Shown: positions 17,046 to 25,362 of the stretch, one piece after another
How the letters are laid out: every line of letters starts with the position of its first letter
Numbering within the stretch: the first letter of the stretch is position 1
Source: Pseudonocardia sp. DSM 110487
GTDB lineage: Bacteria; Actinomycetota; Actinomycetes; Mycobacteriales; Pseudonocardiaceae
Assembly (NCBI RefSeq): GCF_019468565.1
Contig: NZ_CP080521.1
Span: forward strand, 6,076,001 to 6,140,000
Reading direction: 5' to 3'
Length of the DNA stretch: 64,000 nucleotides
Notes under the pieces: generated by a model
What the model saw: only the letters and a program-made list of their open reading frames with translations
What the model was told of the DNA's origin: nothing
Database searches by the model: none
Made by a program: the position numbers and the translations under genes

Positions 17046-17570
17046 TCAGTTGACGAGCAGGCCCGACGGCGTGGGCACGCCGAGCGCCAGCTCGAAAGCT
17101 ACGTAGAGCACCACTGCGATCACAATGGCGTAGATCGCGCTGAAGATCCATGTGCGCTTGGCCGCGTACCGGAGGTACAGCAGCGAGAAGACCGGCGCCG
17201 TGACGTACAGGCCCGCGAGGTACAGCAGGACGAAGAACGCGGCCACCCATCCGAGGGCGAACGCCCACCGCAGAGGCCCTGCCGTGCGGAACACGTACTC
17301 GACGTCGTCGGGGTTCGCGTCATCCGGGACGGGCGACGGGGCCGGGCGCCGAAACCGCAACAGGGCCTGCACCAGGTGCAGTGCGGTGAGCACGACGCCT
17401 GCCGCGGTGACGAGGTGCGGGAACAGCGCCGCGCGGAACGACCACTGGCCTGCCACGAGGAAGGCCCCCGCGAAGAGCGCGAGCAACAGCACCGTCACGA
17501 CGACGTCGGCCACCGCACCGGGCGGGGGGCGGCGCCCGCTCTCCACGGCCAACTCGGCCTGCGCGGTCAC
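17046..17570 (-). CDS. tctB: Tripartite tricarboxylate transporter small membrane subunit (TctB)
   Basis: The chosen start is GTG at 17570, which overlaps the tctA stop by 4 bp (GTGA), giving 174 residues. There are about four hydrophobic helices (VVVTVLLLALFAGAFLVAG, LFPHLVTAAGVVLTALHLV, FALGWVAAFFVLLYLAGLYV and IFSAIYAIVIAVVLYVAFEL). This size and layout, between TctA and TctC, is that of TctB. A longer upstream frame would run inside tctA and is not needed. Confidence 0.85.
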   Translation of the reverse strand: MTAQAELAVESGRRPPPGAVADVVVTVLLLALFAGAFLVAGQWSFRAALFPHLVTAAGVVLTALHLVQALLRFRRPAPSPVPDDANPDDVEYVFRTAGPLRWAFALGWVAAFFVLLYLAGLYVTAPVFSLLYLRYAAKRTWIFSAIYAIVIAVVLYVAFELALGVPTPSGLLVN

Positions 17571-19069
17571 ACCGTCTCCTCGCTCGTCCGCTGCCGGTGA
17601 CGCAGCCTCCGGATCGTCGGGGCCAGTACCGCCACCACCATCGCCACCCCGATCACCAGGACGATCGGCCGGGTCAGCCATGACCACCCGTACAGCGAGT
17701 GGGAGAGGAAGAGGTAGCGCTCGGCGAGCGACCCGAGCACGACCGCGAGCAGGAACGGCACACGCGGCCAGTCGTACCGGATGCAGAGCACGCCGACGGC
17801 GGCGGCCCCGATCATCACGAGCACGTCGGCGAAGGAGTTGCTCGCCGTGTACGCGCCGAGGGCGAGGAGCAGCAGCAGGAACGGGACGAGGAGCGGGCCG
17901 GAGACGAACGTGAGTCGGGTGAGCGGCTTCAGGAGCAGGAACGCGGCCGCCACCGCAACGGCGTTGGCCAGCACCGTCACCCAGATCATCGAGAACGTGA
18001 CGTCGAGGGACGTCGTCAGCATCTCCTCGCCGGGGTTCAGGCCCACGATGAGGAACGCGGACAGCAGCACGGCGCTCCCGGCGCCGCCCGGGATGCCGAA
18101 CCCGATCGTCGGGATGAGCGACCCGCTGTCCTTTGCGTTGTTCACCGCGCCCGCCGCGATGACCCCCTCGATCGACCCCTTGCCGAACATCTCGGGGTTC
18201 TTCGAGCCCTGCTGCGCGGCGCCGTACGCCATGAACTGGGCGACGGTCCCGCCGAGGCCGGGCACGATGCCGACGCCCGTGCCGATGGCGCTGGAGCGGA
18301 TCACGAGAGCCCAGTGCTGGAAGACATCGCGCACGCCCTGCCCCACGCCGGACAGGGAGGTGTCCGTGGCGTCGGTGCGGGCGATGCTGCGCCTGCTGAG
18401 CATGATCTGGAGCACCTCGGCGCCGCCGAAGAGGCCCACGACCAGCGGGACGATGCCGATCCCGTCCCAGAGGTAGAGCAGGTCGAACGTGTAGCGCGGC
18501 ACGCCTTCCTGTGGGTCGAGACCGACCAGCGCGACGAGCAGGCCGAAGCAGGCCATGACGAAGCCCTTGAGCAGCGTGCGGCCGGACAGCGCGACGACGA
18601 AGGTCAGGCCGAGCACGGTCAGGGCGAAGAACTCGGGAGGGCCGAACGCCAGCACGACGGGCCTGATGACCGGAATGGAGAGCGCGAGCACCACGGCTCC
18701 GAAGACGGCCCCGAGCGCGGAGGACAGCAGCACGGCGCCGAGCGCCCTTCCCCCCTCGCCCCGCTTCGTCATGGGATGCCCGTCGAGCACCGTGGCCGCC
18801 GAGGTGGCCTCGCCGGGGACGCCGAAGAGCACGGACGTGATGTCACCGGTGGTCGAGGTGACGACCCACATCCCCAGCAGGAACGCGAACGCCTCGACCG
18901 GCTGCATGTCGTAGGTGAAGGGCAGCATCAGGGCCAGCGTCACGGCGCCGCCCAGGCCGGGGAGGATGCCCACCACGAAGCCGATGACCACCCCGAGGAG
19001 CATCAGCGCCAGGGGTGCGGGCTGGAGCACCTGCATGAGACCGTTGAGAGCATCGGTCAACAGCGGCAC
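17567..19069 (-). CDS. tctA: Tripartite tricarboxylate transporter large membrane subunit (TctA)
   Basis: About 500 residues and 11-12 helices. The signature GILPGLGGAVTLALMLPFTY near the N-terminus and a repeat-like GIVPGLGGTVAQFMAYGAAQ further on are characteristic of TctA. Start choice: GTG at 19069 (reading VPLLTDALNGLMQ) or TTG at 19060 are both plausible; a TTG at 19087 lies further out, inside the possible second operator. The operon is divergent from the ferredoxin reductase gene, with one clear operator palindrome between them. Confidence 0.9.
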   Translation of the reverse strand: MPLLTDALNGLMQVLQPAPLALMLLGVVIGFVVGILPGLGGAVTLALMLPFTYDMQPVEAFAFLLGMWVVTSTTGDITSVLFGVPGEATSAATVLDGHPMTKRGEGGRALGAVLLSSALGAVFGAVVLALSIPVIRPVVLAFGPPEFFALTVLGLTFVVALSGRTLLKGFVMACFGLLVALVGLDPQEGVPRYTFDLLYLWDGIGIVPLVVGLFGGAEVLQIMLSRRSIARTDATDTSLSGVGQGVRDVFQHWALVIRSSAIGTGVGIVPGLGGTVAQFMAYGAAQQGSKNPEMFGKGSIEGVIAAGAVNNAKDSGSLIPTIGFGIPGGAGSAVLLSAFLIVGLNPGEEMLTTSLDVTFSMIWVTVLANAVAVAAAFLLLKPLTRLTFVSGPLLVPFLLLLLALGAYTASNSFADVLVMIGAAAVGVLCIRYDWPRVPFLLAVVLGSLAERYLFLSHSLYGWSWLTRPIVLVIGVAMVVAVLAPTIRRLRHRQRTSEETV

Positions 19070-19080
19070 GACCGTAGTTT

Positions 19081-19097
19081 GGCACAACCTTCATACC
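19081..19097. promoter_or_regulatory. Possible second, weak GntR-type palindrome near tctA
   Basis: GGCACAACCTTCATACC has the GG-N13-CC frame of the island operators and matches the consensus at about 10 of 16 positions. It lies 12 bp upstream of the chosen tctA start, on the side of that gene. The match is weak and could be chance. Confidence 0.25.
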
Positions 19098-19125
19098 TTT
19101 GCTGCGGCCAACCATCGCGACCTTT

Positions 19126-19142
19126 GGCATAATGGTAAGTCC
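19126..19142. promoter_or_regulatory. GntR-type 17-bp palindrome between tctA and ferredoxin reductase
   Basis: GGCATAATGGTAAGTCC matches the island consensus at 11 of 16 positions. It sits in the 95-bp divergent gap, 22 bp before the ATG of the reductase, where it could control both directions. Confidence 0.5.
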
Positions 19143-19164
19143 ATTCTGTGCGAAGGGGCTCCGT

Positions 19165-20424
19165 ATGCCGCAGACGCCATCCGCCGGCACACTCGTCGTC
19201 GGAGCCGGCCAGGCCGGCGTCCAGCTGGTGGGATCCCTGCGTCGGCTCGGTGACGCGAACCCCATCACGCTGGTCGGCGCCGAACTCCACCCGCCCTACC
19301 AGCGACCGCCGCTGTCCAAGGAGTTCCTCTCCGGGTCCGCCGGTGCCGAATCCCTCGCCTTCCGCACGCCCGCCTGGTACGCGGAGCAACGGATCGACCT
19401 CCTCACGGGCGAGCGGATCGTCGAGCTCGCGCTCCCGGACGGCCGCCGCCCGGGTCTCGCGCGGACGACGGGCGGCCGGGCGCTGCACTTCACCCGCCTC
19501 GCCCTCACGACCGGTGCCCGGCCCCGGCGGCTGGACGTCGTGGGCGCCGGCCTCGACGGCGTGCACTACCTGCGCGACCTCGACGACGCGGTGCGGTTGC
19601 GCGAACGCATGACCGACGCTTCCCGCGTCGTGGTCGTCGGTGGCGGGTTCATCGGCCTCGAAGCCGCCGCGGCCGCTCGCGCCCAGGACAAGGACGTCAC
19701 CGTCGTCGAGGCGGCCGACCGGCTCGTCGCGCGGGCGGTGGCGCCGGTCGTCTCCGAGTTCCTCCGGCAGGCCCACGAGCGCCGCGGCACCAGGGTGCTG
19801 CTGTCGGCCGGGGTGGTGGAGTTCGGCGGGTCAGGGCGGGTCGAGACCGTGCGGCTGACCGACGGACGCGAGCTGCCTGCCGATCTCGTCCTCGTGGGCG
19901 TCGGCGTAGTCCCGCGCACCGAGCTCGCCGAACGGATCGGACTGGAGTGCGACGGTGACATCGGCGGCGGCATCGTGGTCGACGCCGCCGCCCGCACGAG
20001 CGTCGCCTCCGTGGTGGCCGCGGGCGACTGCACCGTGCTCCCGCATCCCATGACCGGTGCCGGGCGCGTCCGCCTCGAGTCGGTGCCGAGCGCCGTGGCA
20101 CAGGCCGGCACCGCCGCCGCCACGTTGCTGGGTCGCACCACCGACACCCGCACCGTGCCATGGTTCTGGTCGAACCAGGGCGACCTGCGCCTGCAGATCG
20201 CGGGCCTGTCCACCGGCTACGACCGCTACGAGGTACGCGGCGAGCCCGACAGCGAGAGCTTCGCGGTCCTCTACTACCGCGACGACGAGCTCATCGCCGT
20301 CGACGCCGTGAACGCTCCCACCGACTACCTGGTGGTCCGCAAGGCGCTCACGATGGGCAGGACGCTCCCGGCAGACAAGGCCGCCGACCCAGGAATCCCC
20401 CTCAAGACCCTCCTGGCCGGCTAG
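19165..20424 (+). CDS. FAD/NAD-dependent ferredoxin reductase (putidaredoxin-reductase type)
   Basis: The protein has 419 residues; ATG at 19165 follows a GAAGGGG ribosome site. The first Rossmann motif is LVVGAGQAGVQLV, then YQRPPLSKEFL, typical of rhodocoxin/putidaredoxin reductases. The NAD site is VVVVGGGFIGLEAAAAA, and the FAD-binding VVAAGDCTV comes near residue 290. The C-terminal reductase domain has VPWFWSNQGDLRLQIAG. It would pass electrons from NADH to a [2Fe-2S] ferredoxin such as the one encoded at 28927-29250, which lacks its own reductase and serves the Rieske oxygenase next to it. The shared operator type supports that pairing. Confidence 0.88.
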   Translation: MPQTPSAGTLVVGAGQAGVQLVGSLRRLGDANPITLVGAELHPPYQRPPLSKEFLSGSAGAESLAFRTPAWYAEQRIDLLTGERIVELALPDGRRPGLARTTGGRALHFTRLALTTGARPRRLDVVGAGLDGVHYLRDLDDAVRLRERMTDASRVVVVGGGFIGLEAAAAARAQDKDVTVVEAADRLVARAVAPVVSEFLRQAHERRGTRVLLSAGVVEFGGSGRVETVRLTDGRELPADLVLVGVGVVPRTELAERIGLECDGDIGGGIVVDAAARTSVASVVAAGDCTVLPHPMTGAGRVRLESVPSAVAQAGTAAATLLGRTTDTRTVPWFWSNQGDLRLQIAGLSTGYDRYEVRGEPDSESFAVLYYRDDELIAVDAVNAPTDYLVVRKALTMGRTLPADKAADPGIPLKTLLAG

Positions 20425-20447
20425 CCCGGCCCCGACCCGAATCCGAC

Positions 20448-21437
20448 TCAGATGACGAACTCCTCGGTGGACTCGGGGGCGAACAGCTCCTCCGGCTCGT
20501 AGCGGCGCCTCGAGAGCCCCTGCTCGTGGTGGTAGCGCAGGAACGTGGACAGGGTCTTCTCGTTGGCCGCGAGCCCGTATGACCAGTAGTCGGCCCCGAG
20601 CAGCGACCGGGCCTCCTCCACCCCCTGGACGAGCCACGGCAGCATGAACCGCAGCGCCGAGGAGTCGTAGAGGTTCGCCATGGCCTCCCGCTTGGCGAGG
20701 TGCAGCGCCTTGGTGAGCGACTGCGCGACCCAGGGGTAGCGCTCGTACACGTCCCGGCGGACGACGACCACGTGCATGATCGGGAAGATGCCGGTGGCCG
20801 CGAAGTACTCCTTCTCGGCGGCGACCGGATCGTCGAACAGCCGCCGCACCGGGCCACCTGTGCGGAACGACGAGGGCACCCGCGGGCTGTAGAGGGCATC
20901 GATTCCGCCGTCGGCGAGCATTGCCGACAGGGTCGCGCCCTCCGGGATGGGCTCGATCCGGACGCGCCCGCCGAGGTCGACGGCGGCCTTCTCGATCCGG
21001 CCCGGCGTCTCCTGCCCGCCGGTCCGGTACTCGACCGAGTCGACCGGCACGCCGTGCCGGTCGGCGAGGATGCCGCGGATCCACACCCCCGCCGTGAGCT
21101 GCCACTCAGGCGTGCCGACCACCTTGCCCCGCAGGTCCTCCGGCTTCTCGATGCCCGATGCTGCGTGCACGAAGATCCCGCCGTGCCGGAACATCCGCGA
21201 GGGGTAGACGGGCAGCGCGACGAACGGCGCAGGGTCGAGGTCGAGGGACTTCACGTAGGACGACAGGGACAGCTCCGCCGCCTCGAACTCGCGGTGGCGC
21301 ATCATCCGGAAGAACGTCTCCTCGACCGGCAGCCGCAGGTAGGTGAGGTCGATGCCGTCGGGCCGGATCGTGCCCTCGTACAGCGCCCGCGTGCGGTCGT
21401 AGTCGCCGCACGCGAACGCCAGTCCCAGCCGCCCCAT
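20448..21437 (-). CDS. 4,5-dihydroxyphthalate decarboxylase-like protein
   Basis: The protein has 329 residues; ATG at 21437 lies 2 bp after the amidohydrolase stop. The sequence follows Pht5-type 4,5-dihydroxyphthalate decarboxylase: an opening with YDRTRALYEG, then LPVEETFFRMMRHREFEAAE and LSLSSYVKSL. The fold is related to ABC solute-binding proteins, but there is no signal peptide, so it is cytoplasmic. The known reaction turns 4,5-dihydroxyphthalate into protocatechuate. As last gene of an operon with LigJ- and LigK-like genes, this would feed the protocatechuate meta-cleavage route. A related ortho-dihydroxylated acid is also possible. Confidence 0.78.
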   Translation of the reverse strand: MGRLGLAFACGDYDRTRALYEGTIRPDGIDLTYLRLPVEETFFRMMRHREFEAAELSLSSYVKSLDLDPAPFVALPVYPSRMFRHGGIFVHAASGIEKPEDLRGKVVGTPEWQLTAGVWIRGILADRHGVPVDSVEYRTGGQETPGRIEKAAVDLGGRVRIEPIPEGATLSAMLADGGIDALYSPRVPSSFRTGGPVRRLFDDPVAAEKEYFAATGIFPIMHVVVVRRDVYERYPWVAQSLTKALHLAKREAMANLYDSSALRFMLPWLVQGVEEARSLLGADYWSYGLAANEKTLSTFLRYHHEQGLSRRRYEPEELFAPESTEEFVI

Positions 21438-21439
21438 CG

Positions 21440-22456
21440 CTACCGCCCCGCTGCCTTCAGCCGGGCGTCCAGCCGGGGGTACACCCGCCGCGCATTCCGT
21501 TCGAAGACCTGGTGGCGCTGCTCCTCGGTGAGATCCAGCCCGTCGACGTAGACCTTCGTGTCGTCCCACGCGACCCCGGTGTCCGGATCGGCGCCGCGGA
21601 CGGCCCCGAGCATCTCCGAGGCGAAGAGGATGTTCTCGATCGGGATCACGCGGGCGAGCAGGTCGATGCCGGGCTGGTGGTACACGCAGGTGTCGAAGAA
21701 GACGTTGGACAGCAGCGTGGCGGGGTCCGGCCGGCCCATGCGGATCGCGAGGCCGCGGTAGCGGCCCCAGTGGTACGGGATCGCGCCGCCGCCGTGCGGG
21801 ATGACGAAGCGCAGGTCCGGGAACCGGGTGAAGAGGTCGCCCTCGAGGAACTGCATGAAGGCCGAGGTGTCGGCGTTGAGGTAGTGCGCACCCAGCGCGT
21901 GGAAGTTCGGGTTGCACGATGCGGAGACGTGCACCATCGCCGGCACGTCGAGCTCGACCATCGCCTCGTACAGCGGGAACCAGTACGCGTCGGTGAGCGG
22001 TGGGGACGTCCAGAACCCGCCGGAGGGATCGGGATTCAGGTTGCACCCGACGAAACCGGCGTCCACGCTGCGGCGCAGCTCGGCCACGGCGTCGTCGAGC
22101 GAGCCGCCTGGCGTCTGGGGCAGCTGGCAGACCGCGGCGAAGTGCTCGGGGTACAGGCCGACGACCCGCGCGACGAGGTCGTTGCTGGTGGCCGCCCACG
22201 CCCGCGCCGTCGCGGGGTCGGGCACGTGGTGGGCCATCGACGACGCGCGCGGCGAGAAGAGCATCAGGTCGCCGCCCCGCTCGCGCAGGATCCGCAGCTG
22301 GTTGCCCTCGACGCTCTCACGGATCGCGTCGTCGCTGATCTGCGCCGGTGTGGGCGCGGGTGATGCCGGGTCCTCCAGCGCGGCCAGCTGGGCATCCCGG
22401 AACTTCTGCTGGGCGGCGGGAACGGTCGTGTAATGGCCGTGGCAGTCGATGATCAC
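21440..22456 (-). CDS. ligJ: 4-oxalomesaconate hydratase-like amidohydrolase (LigJ family)
   Basis: The protein has 338 residues; GTG at 22456 overlaps the aldolase stop (GTGA). It has an amidohydrolase-2 barrel beginning VIIDCHGHYTT (His-x-His metal site), with LNPDP at the middle and VIPHGGGAIPYHWGRY later, all as in LigJ of the protocatechuate 4,5-cleavage pathway. The C-terminal NARRVYPRL also fits the NARKVF text of that family. LigJ hydrates 4-oxalomesaconate to 4-carboxy-4-hydroxy-2-oxoadipate, the substrate of the LigK-type aldolase encoded just upstream. Other members of the amidohydrolase-2 family are decarboxylases, so the assignment rests on this pairing. Confidence 0.78.
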   Translation of the reverse strand: MIIDCHGHYTTVPAAQQKFRDAQLAALEDPASPAPTPAQISDDAIRESVEGNQLRILRERGGDLMLFSPRASSMAHHVPDPATARAWAATSNDLVARVVGLYPEHFAAVCQLPQTPGGSLDDAVAELRRSVDAGFVGCNLNPDPSGGFWTSPPLTDAYWFPLYEAMVELDVPAMVHVSASCNPNFHALGAHYLNADTSAFMQFLEGDLFTRFPDLRFVIPHGGGAIPYHWGRYRGLAIRMGRPDPATLLSNVFFDTCVYHQPGIDLLARVIPIENILFASEMLGAVRGADPDTGVAWDDTKVYVDGLDLTEEQRHQVFERNARRVYPRLDARLKAAGR

Positions 22457-23133
22457 TGGGCGTCCACGTACGTCAAACCCTTGGCGGCGAGCGCATCCCG
22501 CATCGAGTTCACGTCCAGGCTCAGCTCGCCCTTCGCGTAGCGCTCCCGGGACCGGGCCTCGCGCTCCTCCCGCTCCTGCGAGGCGGCGATCACGTCGGCG
22601 GCCCTGGCCCGCGGCACGACCACCACCCCGTCGTCGTCGGCCACGACCACGTCGCCGGGCTCGATCCACTGCCCCGCGCACACCAGCCCGACGTTGACGT
22701 CGCCGAGCGTCTCCTTGACGGTGCCGAAGGCGCAGACGTGCCGGGCCCACACGGGGAAGCCCATCTCCCGCAGCTCGGCGACGTCCCGGCAACCGGCGTC
22801 GATCACCAGGCCGCGGACCCCCCGATAGGCGAGCGCGGTGGCCAGCAGCTCGCCGAAGTAACCCGCCGACGACGGGGTCGTCGGGGCGACGACCAGGAGG
22901 TCGCCGTCGGCGCACTGCTCGACCGCCACGTGGAGCATCCAGTTGTCGCCGGGCGGCACGCTGACGGTCACCGCGGTGCCGGCCGCCCTGGCACCGGGCC
23001 AGATCGGGCGCAGGGCCGGGTCGAGCAGGTGCGCTCGCCCCTGGGCCTCGTGGATCGTGGACACGCCGAACTCCGCGAGACCCTCGACCAGCGCCCGGTC
23101 GGTGCGGGGTGGATTGCGTACGACCAGACTCAC
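22453..23133 (-). CDS. ligK: 4-carboxy-4-hydroxy-2-oxoadipate / HMG aldolase (LigK/ProA family)
   Basis: The start is GTG at 23133, with a strong GGAGGACAG ribosome site, giving 226 residues (LigK is about 228). The match along the RraA-like fold is close: EFGVSTIHEAQGR, VTVSVPPGDNWMLHVAVEQC, GYFGELLATALAYRGVRGL and IDAGCRD. GELLA plus the downstream Arg-Asp is the metal and pyruvate-binding signature of the class II HMG/CHA aldolases. The enzyme splits 4-carboxy-4-hydroxy-2-oxoadipate to pyruvate and oxaloacetate and also decarboxylates oxaloacetate. It is coupled by GTGA overlap to the LigJ-like gene. Confidence 0.88.
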   Translation of the reverse strand: MSLVVRNPPRTDRALVEGLAEFGVSTIHEAQGRAHLLDPALRPIWPGARAAGTAVTVSVPPGDNWMLHVAVEQCADGDLLVVAPTTPSSAGYFGELLATALAYRGVRGLVIDAGCRDVAELREMGFPVWARHVCAFGTVKETLGDVNVGLVCAGQWIEPGDVVVADDDGVVVVPRARAADVIAASQEREEREARSRERYAKGELSLDVNSMRDALAAKGLTYVDAQ

Positions 23134-23206
23134 CTGTCCTCCTCGCTGGCGCTCGTCGGCCACGTGAGTGTGACTGCTGTGTTGAATGGTGAGCTCGCAA
23201 GCTCGC

Positions 23207-24325
23207 TCACGTCTTCTCCTTCCACGGCAGCAACGAGATGTGGATCGCATCCTCCCCCGTCTCGCCCGCGAGGGCCCGGATCGCGTGGTCGACCTGATCG
23301 AGGCCGAAGCTGTGGGTGGCGAGGAGCTCGAGCGGGAAGCGCCGGGACGCCAGCTGTTCGAGGGCCAGCTCGACGGCCCGGTAGCCGTGCCCGCGCGCGC
23401 TGGCGAGCGTGATCGACTTCTCGGTCAGCTTCTTCAGCGGGAAGTCCGGGAACGCCGCGAGCTCGCCCTGGGTCACCATGATCCCCTCACGGCGCTTGAG
23501 CGCGTCGATCCCGAGCAGGACCGGCGCCGTGCCGGCCCCTGCGGTGCAGTCGAGCACCGTGTCGACACCCCGGCCGCCGGTGAGCGCCAGCACCCGCGCG
23601 AGCGGGTCCTCGCGCTGGACGTCGATCACGGCGTCAGCACCTAGCCTCTTGGCCAGGTCGAGTCGGGCGGCGTCCCGTGTCGTCCCGGTCACGATGATCA
23701 GCGACGCGCCGGCCTGCTTGGAGGCGACCACCTGGGACAGCCCCTGCTGCCCCGGCCCCTGGACGAGCACCGTGGACGCGTAGCCGACCCTGCCGGCGGA
23801 CAGGGCCCACTCGATGCCGTTGGACAGCGGGGTGACCAGGCCCGCCAGTTCGGCCGACACTCCGTCCGGGACTTTGTGGATCACCGCATTCCAGGGCAGG
23901 TACATGTACTGCGAGAAGCCACCCCACAACCGGCCGGGGTTGTCCGCGGAGGTGTAGCCGTAGCGGCGGGCGTCGGGATTGGTGCGCCAGTCGGTGAGCT
24001 CGCAGTGCCGGTACTCCCCCGCGTGACACCACTCGCAGTGGAAGCAGCCCACGTAGTGCTCCACGAAAACCCGGTCACCCTCGCGCACGCCTTTGCGCTC
24101 GGTGAAGCCGCGGCCCGCTCGCGAGATGACACCGACGTTCTCATGCCCCATGATCACGGGAGCGGTGAAAGGTGGCTTCGCGTACATTCTCACGTCGGTG
24201 CCGCAGATCCCGGCCACCTCGACCTCGAGCAAGGCGCTGTCCTCGTCGATGTCGGGCGTCGGGAACTCGCGGAGTTCGGTCATGCCCGGTCCCGTCCGGA
24301 CCGCAGCCAGCACCCGATCGGCCAT
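23207..24325 (-). CDS. Zinc-dependent alcohol dehydrogenase (MDR family)
   Basis: The protein has 372 residues. Catalytic zinc ligands are in GICGTDVRMY (Cys) and MGHENVGVI (His-Glu). A structural zinc lobe is visible in YVGCFHCEWCHAGEYRHC with four Cys. The nucleotide-binding segment VLVQGPGQQGLSQVVAS replaces the usual GxGxxG. It is the first gene of the operon ending in the 4,5-dihydroxyphthalate-decarboxylase-like gene, with a 73-bp gap before the aldolase. A dehydrogenase step on a hydroxy-substituted pathway intermediate, or removal of a side-chain alcohol, is possible; the substrate is not known. Confidence 0.82.
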   Translation of the reverse strand: MADRVLAAVRTGPGMTELREFPTPDIDEDSALLEVEVAGICGTDVRMYAKPPFTAPVIMGHENVGVISRAGRGFTERKGVREGDRVFVEHYVGCFHCEWCHAGEYRHCELTDWRTNPDARRYGYTSADNPGRLWGGFSQYMYLPWNAVIHKVPDGVSAELAGLVTPLSNGIEWALSAGRVGYASTVLVQGPGQQGLSQVVASKQAGASLIIVTGTTRDAARLDLAKRLGADAVIDVQREDPLARVLALTGGRGVDTVLDCTAGAGTAPVLLGIDALKRREGIMVTQGELAAFPDFPLKKLTEKSITLASARGHGYRAVELALEQLASRRFPLELLATHSFGLDQVDHAIRALAGETGEDAIHISLLPWKEKT

Positions 24326-24347
24326 CGACCCTGCCTCCTCATTTTGA

Positions 24348-24364
24348 GGTCTATTGGTAATACC
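24348..24364. promoter_or_regulatory. GntR-type 17-bp palindrome in the divergent gap at 24.35 kb
   Basis: GGTCTATTGGTAATACC matches the island consensus at 12 of 16 positions. It is centred in the 73-bp gap between the divergent alcohol dehydrogenase operon and the second decarboxylase-like gene, so it could control both. Confidence 0.6.
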
Positions 24365-24398
24365 ATAGGGTGTCGGTGAGCGACCAGAGGGGATCGAG

Positions 24399-25352
24399 AT
24401 GCAGGAACCCGGGCCCGTGCTGCGGACCGTCATCCGCACGCAGGGAGCCAACGAAGCGCTGAAGACCGGGGAGGTCGTTCCCCACGGGTTCCGCTTCGAG
24501 TTCGAGGAGGTGCAGGTCCTCGTCTCCGCCTTCCGGCGAATGGTGCGCGAACTGGCGTACGACGTGAGCGAGATGGCGCTGACCACCTACCTCGTCGCCA
24601 AGGAGCACGGGGTCGAGTTCACCGCGCTGCCCGTCTTCCTCACCCGCGGGCTGCACCACGGCGTGGCCCAGGTGTCCGCCGCGACCGGTATCCGGCACCC
24701 GAAGGACCTCGAGGGCCGCCGCGTCGGGGTGGATCGCGGCTACACCGTCACGACCGGGGTGTGGGCCCGCGCGATCCTGCGCGACGAGTACGGCGTCGAC
24801 CTCGACAAGATCACGTGGGTGCTCTCGGGCGACGAGCACGTCGCGCAGTACCGGCACCCGGCCAACGTCGTGCCGGTCAAGCCGCCGCGCAGCCTGGAGG
24901 AAATGCTCCGCAGCGGGAAACTCGCCGCGGTGCTCGGGCCCCGCATCGACGCCCCCGACGTCGTGCCGCTGATCCCGGACGCGACGGAGGCCGCCCTCAC
25001 CGCCGTCCGCGAACGTGGCCTGTACCCGATCAACCACCTCGTCGTCGTGCGCGACGACGTGCTCCGGCAGCGTCCCGACATCGCCGCCGACATCTTCGAG
25101 GCGTTCGCAAGCGCCAAACAGCTCTACGTCGACCGGCTGGGCAACGGGTCGATCGCGTCGCCGACCGCCCTCGACCGGATGTACCAGCGGGTGCTGGAGA
25201 TCACCGGATCAGATCCGCTGCCCTACGGCATCGACCCCAACCGCGAGATGCTGGAGCACCTGGTCCGCACCGGTGTCGACCAGAAGATCCTCTCCCGGCC
25301 GGTGAAGCTGGAGAACATGTTCGCCGCCGGCACGCTCCGGCTCGAGGGCTGA
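24399..25352 (+). CDS. Second 4,5-dihydroxyphthalate decarboxylase-like (periplasmic-binding-fold) protein
   Basis: The protein has 317 residues; ATG at 24399 follows an AGAGGGG ribosome site. It is distantly related to the protein at 20448-21437: both have the MR-RE/LxYDVSEMALTTY-type segment and the later HLVVVRDDVLRQRPDIA, corresponding to HVVVVRRDVYERYPWVA in the paralog. There is no signal peptide, so it is a cytoplasmic enzyme or ligand-binding protein, not a transport component. It is convergent with the Cys-nucleophile hydrolase (10-bp gap). It may decarboxylate a different substrate from the first paralog. Confidence 0.7.
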   Translation: MQEPGPVLRTVIRTQGANEALKTGEVVPHGFRFEFEEVQVLVSAFRRMVRELAYDVSEMALTTYLVAKEHGVEFTALPVFLTRGLHHGVAQVSAATGIRHPKDLEGRRVGVDRGYTVTTGVWARAILRDEYGVDLDKITWVLSGDEHVAQYRHPANVVPVKPPRSLEEMLRSGKLAAVLGPRIDAPDVVPLIPDATEAALTAVRERGLYPINHLVVVRDDVLRQRPDIAADIFEAFASAKQLYVDRLGNGSIASPTALDRMYQRVLEITGSDPLPYGIDPNREMLEHLVRTGVDQKILSRPVKLENMFAAGTLRLEG

Positions 25353-25362
25353 CGAGACCCTG

